A stretch of 64,000 bases of DNA from Mesomycoplasma ovipneumoniae (lineage in GTDB: Bacteria > Bacillota_I > Bacilli_A > Mycoplasmatales > Metamycoplasmataceae), in assembly GCF_035918255.1 (NCBI RefSeq), contig NZ_CP142136.1, positions 976,001 to 1,040,000 of the forward strand, in the 5' to 3' direction. The notes under the pieces were generated by a model that was given only the letters and a program-made list of their open reading frames with translations, was not told where the DNA came from and ran no database searches. Positions 30,494 to 42,199 of the stretch are shown piece after piece (the stretch's first letter is position 1; the number at the start of each line of letters is the position of its first letter). Both the position numbers and the translations under genes were made by a program.

Positions 30494-32263
30494 CTACGAT
30501 TTTCCTTCTATCTCAATAAATTTTTTGCTTTTATAACCACGAAAATCTACTCTTGCAATTTCATCATAATATTCAGTTCAATCATTAGAATCTCAAGAAA
30601 AGAGAAGATGTTGTTGTAAAATTAATTCTTTTTCTTGCTGACTGTATAAATTAGTATTTTCTAGAAAGTCTGTAAAATACCCAAATTCATGGCCTGTTTC
30701 TTTTAGAAATTTATTTAACGCATCGCGATATAAAATTAATTCTTCCATAGATGATCCAATCACATTTTTAGTTAAATTATTTTGCCTTGGCGATCTAGAA
30801 ACATAGAACTCCGGATCCTTGCCATCACGCAGAAAAATGTCTTGTTCAAGTTTGACTAATTTTTGTTTAAAATAATACTTTAAAATTTCGTATTTACCTT
30901 GATAAATATTATTATATAAATTTGAATGGCAAAATCAGTAATAAATTTTTTGACCATCGACATTCAATAAAATGAAATTTTTTAGTGCAATTGGCAAAAT
31001 TCATGTATCGCCTGCTCCATAGGCGGAGTAGTAATATGGTTTAAATCAAAAAACTGGCTTTTCTGAGTCAAATTGGGAAATTATCTCATCAAGAAGTCCA
31101 TATTCTTGTCCACCAAAGTAAAAAATTTCGAAATTTTCAAGTTTTAATTTGGCCCAACTTGGCAGAATAAGAAAATCAGGCTCATCGGGATAAAAATCTA
31201 CTTCTTCAATTCAATATTTAGGACCAAATAAAATTTGCAACAAATAGATTAATTCGATTTTATTTGTCCAATTATTCACATTATCATAATAAGTTTGGCC
31301 TCTTTCACCAAAAAGTTCGATGCAATATTTTCGATACTTTAGACCAAATTTATCAAATCAACTAAGAATAAATTTATCGCGATTTTCAATGTTTAAATTA
31401 AGCTTTTTAATCCCGTATTTTTCAAATTTTTTGAGCAAATTTTCATAAGTTTCAAAGGTAAATACATTTTGAATTGGTTCAATTTGGGTTTCTTCGCCAA
31501 AATTATAATTTTCTTTTAATAACAAATTATAGATATTTTCTACATTTTGTCCTAAATATGGTTTATTTATATCTACAAACTTTGAGTTATATTCATATCT
31601 ATTTGATAAAAAATCAAAGATTTTTTCATGGTAATTTGCTAAATTTTTTGGTTTTGCATAAGGAACACTTTCCTGAATTTCCTTAATAATTAAATCTTCA
31701 ATTTCTCTTAATTTGGTTTTTGATTTAAATATTTTTGAAAATACAGCCGGATAAGAGATTGAAAATTCGCATTTTTCAATATTATCAAAGTTTTCAAAGA
31801 CAACAACAACCTCTTCAAAACTTTTGCCATCGTGCAAACCATACGAAGGATAAAGTTCAGAGATAAGACCAAGATTTTCTTTTCCATTTTTATCACAATA
31901 TTCACTGTTTGCTCAACCGCCAATTAAACACCTAATATCATTATAAAAACCAAATTTATTGAGTTTTTTACAAAAAAACGCACTTTTTGGGATATCTTCT
32001 AGTTTTAAATTATAAACATAATCTTCTTGTTTATAATTTAAACTAATAATTCTTTCAATTGGATTAGGATCAAAGAAGTAGCTAAGGTAATTGGATAAAA
32101 AATTTGGAATTCTATAATACTCATAATTACAATCAAACGATAAATCAACATCGTCCTCAATCATGTTTTGAATTGAACAACGACTTTTAATATTAATTTC
32201 TATATATTTTAGTTTAATTAATTGTTTTTTTGCCTTGGTTACTAAATCTAGTTGCTTCTCCAT
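30494..32263 (-). CDS. Y protein, copy 1 (unknown family, subtype A)
   Basis: A 589-residue hydrophilic protein from ATG 32263 (MEKQLDLVTKAKKQLIKLKY), with AAAAGG upstream. An alternative in-frame start at 32287 would add eight residues. No signal peptide or membrane helix was seen. Conserved blocks across all six Y copies: PNPIERIISLNYKQEDYVYNLKL, FENFDxIEKCEFSISYP, VPYAKPKNLANYHEKIFDFLSNRYEYNS, YLGQNVENIYNLLLKENYNF, and FTFETYENLLKKFEKYGIKKL. The C-terminal end is SKKFIEIEG. Eight or more UGA are read as Trp. It overlaps the end of X by 50 bases, implying translational coupling. Function unknown. Confidence 0.75.
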
Positions 32264-33668
32264 ATAAAAAATGCACCTTTTCAACATTTAACATTTTTTC
32301 TCTTTCTATAAATTCCTTCTTGTCGAATTTTCCCTTTATCATTCTTGCTCTCCTTACGTGATAACTGGGAAAATATATTTTTACGTATGGTGGTATATTT
32401 TCATCTTTACTTTTATCAATATCAAACGCATTTTTAGGGTCGGTTCAATCAATAGCATCACTAGCTAGTCCTTCTCCAACAACAAAGCGATCATTAGTAA
32501 AACCGATATCTTTATTTAAATTATAATTTGGGTTTCTTGGTCCTTTATTTCCTACCATCAAATTTGCTGTATATTTTGTTTTTATAGCCAAATTTTCCAT
32601 AACTGATCTATTATATGAATAAAAATCAATAGGTGATTTTAGCTTCTTATCCATATTTTTACGGTCATAAACATTTTTATTGTTTTTTACCGAACTAGGC
32701 AGCAAGTTATTAATAATAATTTTGGTTAATTCTGATTGGGCTAGCAAACTTCCAACCGCTAAAAGTCAAGCTGCAGGTTCTGGAATTGCTTGTCTACTAA
32801 TAACAAAATAAGGTTCTAAGTCTTTATTGTGAAAATTAAAAAATCAAGCAGGGTGAATTCCCGTGTAGTTTACTAATTTTTCCTTATCTTTTGCTTTTAT
32901 AATAGAAAGTTCTAAAATCGCTGTATTTGCTATTGATTTAATGCTAGGCTCACCTTTTGCTTTTGGTAATTTATCTAAGTCAACCACAATTGAGCTTTCA
33001 GTTCTTTCAGTAATAGGGTTATTATTAGCTGGCGCACTGTAACTTCCACTGCGCTCAAATCATCTACCTACGCCATCAACAACTTTTGGAAAAGTTTCCA
33101 CAGCTACTGCAGCAGCTGTGGAAACTGCTACTGCAGTAATGGCAGCTGCGATAGCATTTGAAATAAATGGAATAAAAGGTAAAAGGAAAAAGAATGTTTT
33201 TTCAATCCGAGTTTGATTTTGAAGCTCTCTAAAGTCAAAAACATGCCCTTCTAATTTTAGTTTTGGTATACCTTCTTCAAAATAGAGTTCAGCTTTTTCG
33301 TTAACAAATTCAAGTGAAGCACTATTTAAAATTACCTGACCATCTTCATTAATTTGAATTTCAATATCATCTAAATTAGGAGAGTGTGAATTAGTACTTG
33401 TTTTGTTTAGACGTGTTTGGGCATTTTTAATATTTGCATTGATGACAAGCGAATTTTGTTGGTTTTTGGTCGAAACAATTTGGACTAAATCATCAAAATT
33501 TACCGGTTTTTTTGAATTTGATAAATCTATATCACGAGTTTCAAGTTTGAAATCTGAATAGTTTTTTGTATTTTGAAAATGTCAAAGCGGACCAAAAACG
33601 CTTAGTGTCAGTGAAGTGAAAGCGAGAATATTAGTGGCAAACTTAAAAAACTTTAACTTTTTCTTCAT
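32214..33668 (-). CDS. X protein, copy 1 (membrane protein, unknown family)
   Basis: A 484-residue protein. N-terminal membrane anchor KFFKFATNILAFTSLTLSVF (about residues 5-24) is followed by a soluble part. A long hydrophobic Ala/Val-rich hairpin, FFFLLPFIPFISNAIAAAITAVAV, lies at about 155-190. C-terminal blocks are PSYHVRRARM and EKMLNVEKVHFLYG. The central hydrophobic region is almost invariant among copies, whereas the segment after GVGRWFERS varies in length. The stop lies within the Y gene. AAAGGAAAAAA precedes the ATG. No known family; likely a surface or membrane complex with Y. Confidence 0.75.
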
Positions 33669-33825
33669 GTTTTTTCCTTTTTTTAATTAAATTTATTAGT
33701 TTTAAAATTTTAACATATATTAAAAACTTTTTAGGAAAAATGCCTAATAAAATTGTGTTTTAAAAGAATAAGTTATTATGTTAATCAATTGCTAAAAGAA
33801 ATTACACTAGAATTCAAGCGCATTT

Positions 33826-34365
33826 CCTGAGTTTGCCAATTTAATAGTAAAAATTCGCTTTTTATTAAATACAAATATGCAAAAATGCCCGTAAATCCGG
33901 GTTTTTTTACGCTAAAATCTTAATTTTTATTTTTTTGAAATTAACCTTTTGCAAAAAAATCTTTAGTCTAAGAAAAAATTCTGTTATAATAAAACTCACT
34001 TAAGAATAATTAATAAATTTTGATATTGAATTAAGGGGGACTTAGTTATGCTTTTTGTCTAAAAAATCAGACACTGCGAATTATCCATTATATTTTTAAA
34101 TATGATGGAGTGCCTTAAATTTACCCGTTTAGAAATCTACAAATTTATGGCTTTTGATTACTGTTCTTTCAAAATTTCACATGTTTTTTAGGCTCAATTT
34201 AAATAAAAATGAGTTTTCTTTTTACATTGAGTTTAAATAGTAGTTGTATTTTTTATGATTTTTGTTATTTTATCCATAAATTGACTTTGCCAGTGTTTTA
34301 AAATAGGTAATTAACTTTTGTCAAAAATCTTAAAAAGTTCCCAAAACTAAACTAGGAAACTCGGG
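33826..34365 (+). repeat. R element, full copy upstream of X copy 1
   Basis: Starts CCTGAGTTTGCCAATTTAATAG, ends AACTAGGAAACTCGGG. TATAAT at about 33985, AAGGGGGACTTAGTT, ATG CTT TTT GTC TAA. Its left 170 bases and the preceding X promoter region are nearly identical to 63475-63800, so the insertion predates duplication of the X-Y unit. Confidence 0.75.
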
Positions 34366-34587
34366 ATAACAAAAAGTCATAGACAAGCATTTATAAATAG
34401 ATAATGTTTTAAGTATTTTCACAAATTTAAATTAAATATATTGCATACATTGAAATAAAAAGGTGGAAATCCACCTAAATTTTTCAAACTATTACTAAAC
34501 ATAAGTTTATTTATATTAAAATTATTTTGAAATTTAAAGTTTAAATAATTCTAAACAGTACGCAGAATAAAAGAAAGGGGATATATT
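34366..34587 (+). repeat. Copy of ATPase leader region without the ATPase
   Basis: GACAAGCATTTATAAATAG...GGTGG hairpin (34462-34475)...AAACATAAGTTTATTTATATTAAAATT repeats 24560-24720, then diverges into the KilA-N pseudogene. This leader apparently travels with different genes. Confidence 0.6.
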
Positions 34588-34836
34588 TTGTCAAAAACAA
34601 AAAAAGAAACCTAGAGGCAAAGGGTTTTGAAATACAAATTTATACAGAAGATTTTAAAAATGATTATATAAGTTTAACAGATATTGCAAGGTATAAAAAT
34701 ATTCATGAACCTAAAGATGTTGTTAAAAACTGACTAAGGGTAAGAGATACAATTAAATTCCTTGGTCTATGGGAAACTATCAACAACCCTAATTTTAAAG
34801 GGGTCAAATTCGACTCCTTTAAAAAAAGCGGGTAAA
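34588..34836 (+). pseudogene. KilA-N domain protein, truncated and frameshifted at A7
   Basis: TTG start after GAAAGGGGATATATT reads MSKTKK. An A7 run (34599-34605) then throws the frame off. With one more A it would continue RNLEAKGFEIQIYTEDFKNDYISLTDIARYKN, VVKNWLRVRDTIKFLGLWETINNPNF and stop at TAA 34836. This is the N-terminal half of KilA-N (DYISLTDIA...NWLRxRxTIxFLGLWE). The C-terminal half is missing but exists in the mosaics at 26778 and 30050. Confidence 0.75.
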
Positions 34837-34888
34837 CCAGGACAAAGAAAGTTAACACTAAGGGTTTTCTTTTTTTGTTCTGGTTTAG
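34835..34888 (+). terminator. IS-end palindrome acting as terminator
   Basis: AAACCAGGACAAAGAAAGTTAACACT pairs with the following TTTTTTTGTTCTGGTTTA. It ends the KilA-N pseudogene and resembles the IS3 element ends. Confidence 0.55.
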
Positions 34889-35088
34889 TTATGGTTACAT
34901 TTTTTATATCCAAATTATTATAAAGAAGATCTTATTTTAAATATTTAGAAAAACCTAAACTGTGTTGCAAAACCATGAACAATTTTAGTTTTATTACCAA
35001 AAAACCTAAAGTTTATTTTTCACCTTTTTACAAAAAAGTAAAATGTGTTATATAATAAAAAAATATTGAATTCAATAAAAGGGTAATT

Positions 35089-38000
35089 ATGAAATCTAAA
35101 ATTACTAAATCTATCTTACTTTTATCTTCTTTTGTAACAGTTTTTAGTGTTGCAATTGCTTGTGGAACTACCCCTGAAATTAAAGCACCAGCTAAACAAA
35201 ACGAAAATGCAAAACCACTACCTAAGAAACCAAATTTAGATAACCAAAATAATTTATCTTCAGACAAAAAAGAAGAGCAAAATAATTCAACCTCAAAAAC
35301 AGATAATGAACAAATCAAAACAAAGACAGAAGATAAAACAGAAGAGGAAAATCAAAAATCAGAAAAAGATATAAAAAATACATCAAATTCTGCTAAAAAA
35401 ACAGATGAATCTTCCAAAATTGATAGTAATATTGATTCAGATTCTCTAAAAAATACTACAAGTGCTACTGAAAATAATGCCTGCCAAACTAATAACACCT
35501 CTTCTTCAGAAAATAATACAAATTCTAAAACATCTAAAAAAATTCCACTAACTTTATTTGAACAGCAACAACAAGACAGTATTGAAAAAATTAGTAAACT
35601 TAGTACAATTTCTTCTAGTTTTAAACACTTTTTTGCACAACAAGTAAGTGAGCAAAAAAGTGCTGAAGATCTTAAAAAACTAGAAGGAAAATTTAACAAA
35701 ATTTCAAATTTATCAGTAAAATTAAAGCAAACAATTGAATCAGCAAACTCTGTAAAAACAACTTCGAAATATACTTCTACCACAAATAATGTTGATAAAT
35801 TATTAGATATAACACTTTTAAAAGCACAATCATTTTTTCACAATAACCAACTAGCTTTTTCTGATAATATAGGTAATTTAGAAGTACAAATTAATGGTGT
35901 ACAAAATGAAATAATAAGACATCAAAATGAATTGAATGGCAGCACATCAGAAGAAAATATTAAAAATATTGAGCAAGCAATTAATGATGTAAATCCTTCT
36001 TTTGATGATGAAAAAATAAGTACTTATGAACTACAGGACAAATTAAATCCTGCAGCTTTTGATGTTGAAACTACAAAATTATTAACTAAAATTGAAAAAG
36101 AAGGCTACACTTTTGAAATAAAAGATACTAATATTAGTGAATTAGACAATAACAAATTAGAAATCACATATCAAGTTAAAGATAAAAATAATCATCGAGC
36201 TCGTGTTACAAAAACTCTTGATTTTCACAACAAAGGCAAGTTTAATATAGAAAGCAAAATTAAAGAATTAGGCAAAAAATTTAACTCACTTGATGATTTA
36301 TATGAATTTGATAAAATTAAATTATCACAAATTCAAGAGACGTATGTTGATAATTTACAAGATTTTATTAAACAAAATTTTAGATCTAAAGGTAATAGAA
36401 TTGATCAAATTTTTAAACATAATTTAGGCCAAATAAGCTATAAAAATAAACACTTTAGTGCACAAGTGCATTTTTTAATGCTCAACAAAGTTGTTAAAAC
36501 TTTAGAGCTAAAATCCAATCTCGAGATTGAACTGCGAACAAAAGATTTAATAGGAAGCAAAAAGGATCGAGCTGATCTAGAACTTTTAATTTCTAGTTAC
36601 CTTACAAATAAAGAATGATCTTACAATAGTCTTGAGGCTAGCCAACCAATTTTAAAAGATCTACAACCTATTAAGCAAGATGTTGATCATCACGGAATTA
36701 CTTCAATGTTAGCGCTACAAAAATTGAATGAAATCTATAAGTGACCACAAATTGGTAAGTACTCACTTTTTGTTAAGGAAGTACTTGATCATTCAAATAT
36801 TTATGATTCTAATCGCGGTGGGACAGCGAAATTAATTTTTGGAATCAAAAAAAATAATCAAGAACTACCTTTTCAAGATTGAGATTTAAAGATAACTGAA
36901 AGTGATTATAAAACTAAATATGCTAAAAATATGTGATATTTCCGACCACTTCGTCTTAGTGATATTGAATTACCTTCTAATTGAGTAAGTAGTAATTTTG
37001 ATAATAGTCATAAAAAATTAATTGATGGAATTAACGCCTCTAATTTCGATTTAAGAAAAACTCCAGGCGCTAAAGTGAACGGAAAAGAAACACTTTTTAG
37101 TGTTTTAAACCCTCAACACTTAGTTAGCCAATTTCGAAAACAAGATGCTGGTAGTGCCTTACAATATTTATTAAAACTTAAAAATAATCATAATAAAAAC
37201 ACTCAAAATGATTCATCAGAGTTTAAAGGAACATTAGATGAATCAAAAGAAGCTACTGGAGGAGATGAATTTGATAAACAAAGTATTCAAGCTAAAATAG
37301 ATAATTCAGCAAATGTTTTTGTAGTAAATACAAATAGCATAATTCCTAGTGGAGTAACAACTAATCCAAATAATATTTCTGATATTATTAATCACTATTT
37401 TATTGTATATTATGATGTAAAATCAGAAAGAACAGGCGAGCTAAAATTCAAAATTGGCTTTATTAATAAAAGTGATCCTAGCAAAGTTTATTCAAAATCA
37501 GAAGAAATTACACTTGTGAATTTATCAAATGATTTTCAAAACAATATATATCCAGAATTGCTTATAAACAAAGTGAGTCTACAAGATTTTCAATATAATA
37601 ATCAACAATTAACTTGAAATAAACAAACTTTGACACTAAATAACTATTCAATTGAGACTAAAGATATTACAATTCATGAAAAAGTTGAGTATAAAAACAA
37701 TACTTATATTAATTTAAAATATACTTACCCTAACCAAAAAAAAGAAACAGAAAAAATAGTTGTTGGTAATAATTGATACAAGGTTGCTGGTTCAAATTCT
37801 GTTTTGCTTGATGATATCAAAAATTCAAGCTTCAAATGAAGACATTCAGGTCTTAATACTTTAATAGTAGAAAATTATCAAGTTATTCGAAATCGACAAA
37901 TTGAATTTAATGCTAAAGATGCAATTTGGTCACAAGATGGAAAAGGTGCATCCTGAGTTTTAAAAGAAAAGTACCTTGAAAAAATGTTAGAAAATGCTCG

Positions 38001-39611
38001 AGATGTAAAACTAGATTTAACAATTTATGGAAATGTTTTAATTCAAGATGATAATCGCTATAATAGATTCACTAAACCAGGCGATCCTACAATTGGCAAT
38101 GAAGCTAAAAATAAGTTTCCTTCATTTACTATAGACTATTCAGAACTAAAAAGAATGTCAAAACTAAATATTGAACTTGCACTACCAGAAAGATATAATA
38201 ATACTAGCACTGGCTCTACACCACTTCCCAAATTAACATTATTATTAAATGTTACAAAAAAATAGATGGATTGCACTTTAAATTAAGTTTGAAAGGTGAA
38301 GAATATAGCATTATTGTTGGTAATCCTATCAATTATGTAAATACCACTAAAGGTTACAATCCTTTTACAAATAATGATAAATTTGACAAAAATAAAGCTT
38401 TTATCTTGTGAGATAGAGGTGCTGGTGTAAATGTTATTTATGAGAATTATGAACAATATGAAGAGCATACCAGACGAACTAATTTATTTGATTATAAACA
38501 GATTTCTTACACTCAAGATAATGCACCAATTCCTTTTTATACCGATCCTAATGTTCGAAAAAATGTTTATTTTCCAAACCAAAACGTTCCCTATGAGTTA
38601 CATAATGGTTATTTACAAAACAATGATTATATAAATTATTCCACTATCAAATCAAATCCTCAATTTGAAAATAATTTCCAACGTGCACTTGCTTTTAGTT
38701 TTGGTTCTGCAACGATGATTGGAAAAGTAAATAATGATGAAAATGACTGAAAATTCTACTTTATAACTAATAATCACGTAGAAAATGTCAAAAATTTTGA
38801 CCAGCTAAATAACTCAACAACTGGCTTGCCAAACACTTATCGAAGATATAGTTACATTGTAAAACCTTCACTTAATTTTGGAAATAATGTTGATGCTGGA
38901 TTTAGTTACTGAGGTGGCCTATTAAAAGGTCCAAATTCTTCATCAAAGCCTAGAGACAAAGAAGAAGACCCAAATTCTGGATTTCTACTTTCTCAAATTT
39001 GATCTGGATCAGATCAACAAAGTCGGGATGGAAAGGAACATAAAGGCCGCAATATTGATGCTACTATTTTTGTGGTCGATGTTAAGCCACTTTATGATGA
39101 AGCGCTTGCACAAGGAAAATATGAGTATGCCAACTGATTAAAATCATGACTAGCGCTTGAAAATATGAAATTTAATTTCAATGGTATGGATTATAATATA
39201 AACCACCAGTCATTAATTTATGACTTTTCAATTGTTGGTTTTCCTTATGGAAAACAATCTGCATATGTTATTCACCGACCAGGTCTAAGTAATTATAATG
39301 TAATGTTAAGACATCAAAATGGCTATGTGCCTACATATTTTGATGCCGGAAATTCAGGAACTGGAATTTTAAGCGCTGATAACAATTACATTTCATTAAT
39401 TAACTCCGGAACACCTCGCAACAGTTTGCAAGGTTGAAATTATGCAACTCGCGGTTTTAACTATTTTGGTGTGAACTTCAATGGTGAACATCCATTGGAT
39501 TTAAAAAATACTAAATCATTTGCTGCTCAAATTTTAAGATGGCATCTACTTGCACCCGCCAGTGCAAATTCACCATGATTTTTTAATCCATTTAAAACAA
39601 ACACAAAATAA
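35089..39611 (+). pseudogene. Large DUF31-type surface serine endopeptidase lipoprotein, split at A7
   Basis: About 1,507 codons. Signal peptide MKSKITKSILLLSSFVTVFSVAIACG with lipid Cys about 25, then a Ser/Asn/Lys/Glu-rich stalk (about 26-155). Long helical and repeat regions include KIKELGKKFNSLDDLYEFDKIKLSQ. The first frame ends LLLNVTKK-TAG at 38265 after an A7 run (38256-38262). Adding one A continues IDGLHFKLSLKGEEYSIIVGNP. The second part holds the peptidase: FITNNHVENV (His), NIDATIFVVDV (Asp), YFDAGNSGTGIL (Ser). It resembles the MGA_1079-type relatives of MIP. Promoter TATAAT at about 35052, ribosome-binding site AAAAGGG. Confidence 0.8.
38256..38262 (+). repeat. A7 tract at the frameshift in the DUF31 peptidase
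   Basis: ACA followed by six further A then TAG: seven A's give a stop; eight would read through into the peptidase domain. A candidate slipped-strand switch. Confidence 0.65.
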
Positions 39612-39622
39612 ATCAAAATGTC

Positions 39623-39652
39623 AAAAAAGTGTATAAATTTATATACTTTTTT
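39623..39652 (+). terminator. Terminator of the DUF31 peptidase gene
   Basis: AAAAAAGTGTATAAA and TTTATATACTTTTTT form a nearly perfect hairpin starting 12 bases after the stop, with a T-run in its 3' arm. Confidence 0.7.
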
Positions 39653-39734
39653 AAACTATTTAATATAAAAATGCAGTTCAATCTGCATAAGTTAGTACAC
39701 CAATTTCAGACGTATTCAAAAAAGGTGTGTAAAA

Positions 39735-39794
39735 ATGAAACAATACAAATTCACAATTGAAGACAAATTTAAATACATTAAAATTGTAAGTTAG
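39735..39794 (+). pseudogene. N-terminal fragment of an IS transposase
   Basis: MKQYKFTIEDKFKYIKIVS then TAG, with AAAGGTG upstream. It has the look of a transposase N-terminal helix cut off where the dispersed AGTAGAAAAAAATCAGGCAACTAG repeat begins (also at 22928). Nineteen residues only. Confidence 0.45.
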
Positions 39795-39914
39795 TAGAAA
39801 AAAATCAGGCAACTAGTTTTTTGTCAAGATTTTGAGTGCTGTACTTTTGTTAATTTTTTTACGGGAGTGTTCATAATAAAAAATATTTTTTTAACTAAAC
39901 GATAATTTATTTGT

Positions 39915-40632
39915 CTAGTCTTCAATAGCGACTTGACCATTTAAAAGAAGCGGTAGTAGATAATCGCGAAGAGTTGTTAAGTAGATTATTTGCTGTGAGT
40001 TTTTCGCAATTATATTTTTTATATTTAAAATGTTGAATTTCTTTGAAATTTCTTTATTATACGGAAATTTGTATGATAGTATGGATTGCCAACTAACAAT
40101 AGGCATTTTTGTTCCTTGAGATTGACTAATGGCATACTTGAAAAATGAATCACTAGATATGGTTATAAGTGCGAAATTATAATCGTATTGAAATTTGGGT
40201 ATAAATGAATATATTGTCCCCGCAACCACTCCATTGAAAGGTGCTATACCCGCTTTACGAAGATAAGGTCTAATCGACCCAAAAAGAATATCTCCTTCAT
40301 TCATTGTAAATAAATTAGTTGAAAAATTACTACTTGTATTAGCGGTTGTTAAAGATATAGAATTTTGAGGCATAACACTTAAATCTATTGTAGGCTCAGT
40401 ACTTTTAAAATTAAATGGATTAGATTTTTTCAATATAATATCAGACATTTTTTTAACACTTCAACCTTTAGGAATATATCTCTTTAATTCTTCATTAAAT
40501 ACCATTTCTCCACCTGATGATTTGTATGGGTTTCCATTTTCATCAGGAAAGTCAAATTGAGTAAACCAATAATCATAAAGCAGTTTGGTTTGCTTCTCTA
40601 AATTATCGTTTAGTTGAATATATAATTAAACT
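39915..40632 (-). pseudogene. hsdS C-terminal cassette (silent TRD)
   Basis: Lacks the N-terminal half: the open frame starts with LYIQLNDNLEKQTKLLYDYWFTQFDFPDENG (the HsdS central conserved helix) after an upstream in-frame TAA. It continues through a target-recognition domain (PKGWSVKKMSDIILKKSNPF...GDILFGSIRPYLRKAGIAPF) to YLTTLRDYLLPLLLNGQVAIED. It is flanked by inverted copies of AAACGATAATTTA (39897-39909 plus orientation, 40599-40611 minus). It serves as a donor cassette for the expressed hsdS. Confidence 0.8.
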
Positions 40633-40669
40633 CAACTGTTTTAAACCCAGTTTTTATTAAGGAGATTAT

Positions 40670-41650
40670 ATGAATGATAAATATATTAAAAATATTTTGC
40701 AGAAAATGCAACACTGCTTAAATAACAAGCAAATGAATGAACTTAAAAACGTTCTAAAACAGGAATTAATATTAGCGCAAAATAACTCAGATAACAACGA
40801 TGATGTATCTAATGAAAAAATAGTTGAATTATTTATAGGGTCAAAAACATTAGAAGGTTGTTCCGACAATACAATAAAATACTATATTTCTACTATTGAT
40901 TCAATGTTTAAATCCATAAATAAACAAATTAATGAAATTGAGACAAATGATTTGAGAAATTATTTATCAAATTATCAATACAAAAATAATTCAAGTAAGG
41001 TAACAATAGATAATATAAGGAGAATATTATCAAGTTTCTTTTCCTGACTAGAGGATGAAAACTACATCCTAAAAAGTCCAGTTAGAAGAATTAAAAAAGT
41101 TAAAGCACCAATAACTCTTAAGGAAACATATTCAGATGAAGAACTTGAAATAATGAGAGATAATGTCAATAATTACCGAGATTTAGCGTTGATTGACATT
41201 CTAGCTTCCACAGGAATGAGGGTTGGGGAGTTAGTAAAGCTAAATATTGAAGATGTAGATTTTAATGAACGGGAGTGTATAGTAGTAGGAAAAGGAAATA
41301 AGGAACGAATTGTATATTTTGATGCTAGAACAAAAATTCATTTAAAAAAATATTTAGATTCAAGAGTGGATAAAAACAAATCTTTGTTTGTTTCATTAAA
41401 ACGGCCATATGATAGAATTAGTATAAATGGAGTAGAATCAAGACTCAGAAAAATTGGTAAAGATCTTAATATTAAAAAAGTTCATCCTCACAAATTCAGA
41501 CGAACATTGGCAACAATTGCGATAGATAAAGGAATGCCAATTGAACAAGTTCAAAGGCTATTGGGTCATGAAAAAGTGGATACAACATTAAAATATGCAA
41601 TGGTAAAGCAAAGTAATGTGAAGAAAGCGCATCAAAAATATATAGGGTAG
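40670..41650 (+). CDS. Tyrosine site-specific recombinase (hsdS shuffling)
   Basis: A 326-residue XerC/D-like protein. N-terminal SAM-like core-binding domain (about residues 45-130). Catalytic domain: TGMRVGEL (Arg), VVGKGNKERIVYF (Lys), HPHKFRRTLAT (His and Arg), LLGHEKVDTTLKYA (His/Tyr nucleophile). One UGA is used as Trp (FSWLEDEN). Placed inside the hsdS array between silent and expressed cassettes, as for the HvsR-type recombinases that invert hsdS genes in other mycoplasmas. Ribosome-binding site AAGGAG, 8 bases before ATG 40670. Confidence 0.9.
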
Positions 41651-41655
41651 AAAAA

Positions 41656-42199
41656 ATGAATGAATGAAAAAAAGTTAAAATTAGTGAAATTGGTAAAATA
41701 GTTACTGGCAAAACGCCAAAAACATCAAATAGTTCATTTTATGGCGGAAAAACACCTTTTTTCACGCCATCTGATGATTGATCAACGAAATATATTAAAA
41801 ATACGAATAAATAAATATTTAACGGAAGATGGTAAAAACTCAGTAAAAGGATCAATTATACCTAAAAATGCAATATGCGTAAGTTGTATAGGCACTATTG
41901 GTAAAGTTGCAATAACTTCCTCAGAAACAGTTACAAATCAACAAATAAACTCAATCATTGTCAATGAAACAAAATATCACGTAGATTTCATTTACTATGC
42001 GATGCTTGAATTGGGCAAAGTATTAAATTTACATAGCGTAAGTTCAACCGTTGTGCCAATTATTAGTAAAAATACTTTTTCTGAATACAAGATAACTTGC
42101 CCAAAATTGGACGAGCAGAAAAAAATTGCTAATGTTTTATCGATTATTGATAAAAAAATCGAAATAAATAAACAAATAAACGATAATTTATTTGTCTAG
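41656..42199 (+). pseudogene. hsdS N-terminal half, plus-strand, frameshifted
   Basis: MNEWKKVKISEIGKIVTGKTPKTSN begins a target-recognition domain. (AATA)3 at 41806-41817 shifts the frame: one unit fewer would read NTNKYLTEDGKNSVKGSII. The domain continues NAICVSCIGTIGKVAITSSETVTNQQ and LDEQKKIANVLSIIDKKIEINKQINDNL, then stops at FV-TAG just after the recombination site. It has no C-terminal half. It faces the minus-strand hsdS across an invertible cassette. Confidence 0.8.
41806..41817 (+). repeat. (AATA)3 tetranucleotide tract in plus-strand hsdS
   Basis: Three AATA units; removal of one restores the hsdS frame. A candidate second switching level. Confidence 0.55.

Noticed and set aside
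35352..35783. Minus-strand 143-codon frame inside the DUF31 peptidase gene
   Set aside because: Shadow of the Ser/Lys/Glu-rich stalk in the plus strand; hydrophobic composition arises from complementing AAA/GAA codons.
39735..39880. A regulatory RNA at the AAGGCAACTAG repeat
   Set aside because: The shared segment is short, lacks a clear promoter and begins inside a truncated transposase, so an IS remnant is the simpler reading.
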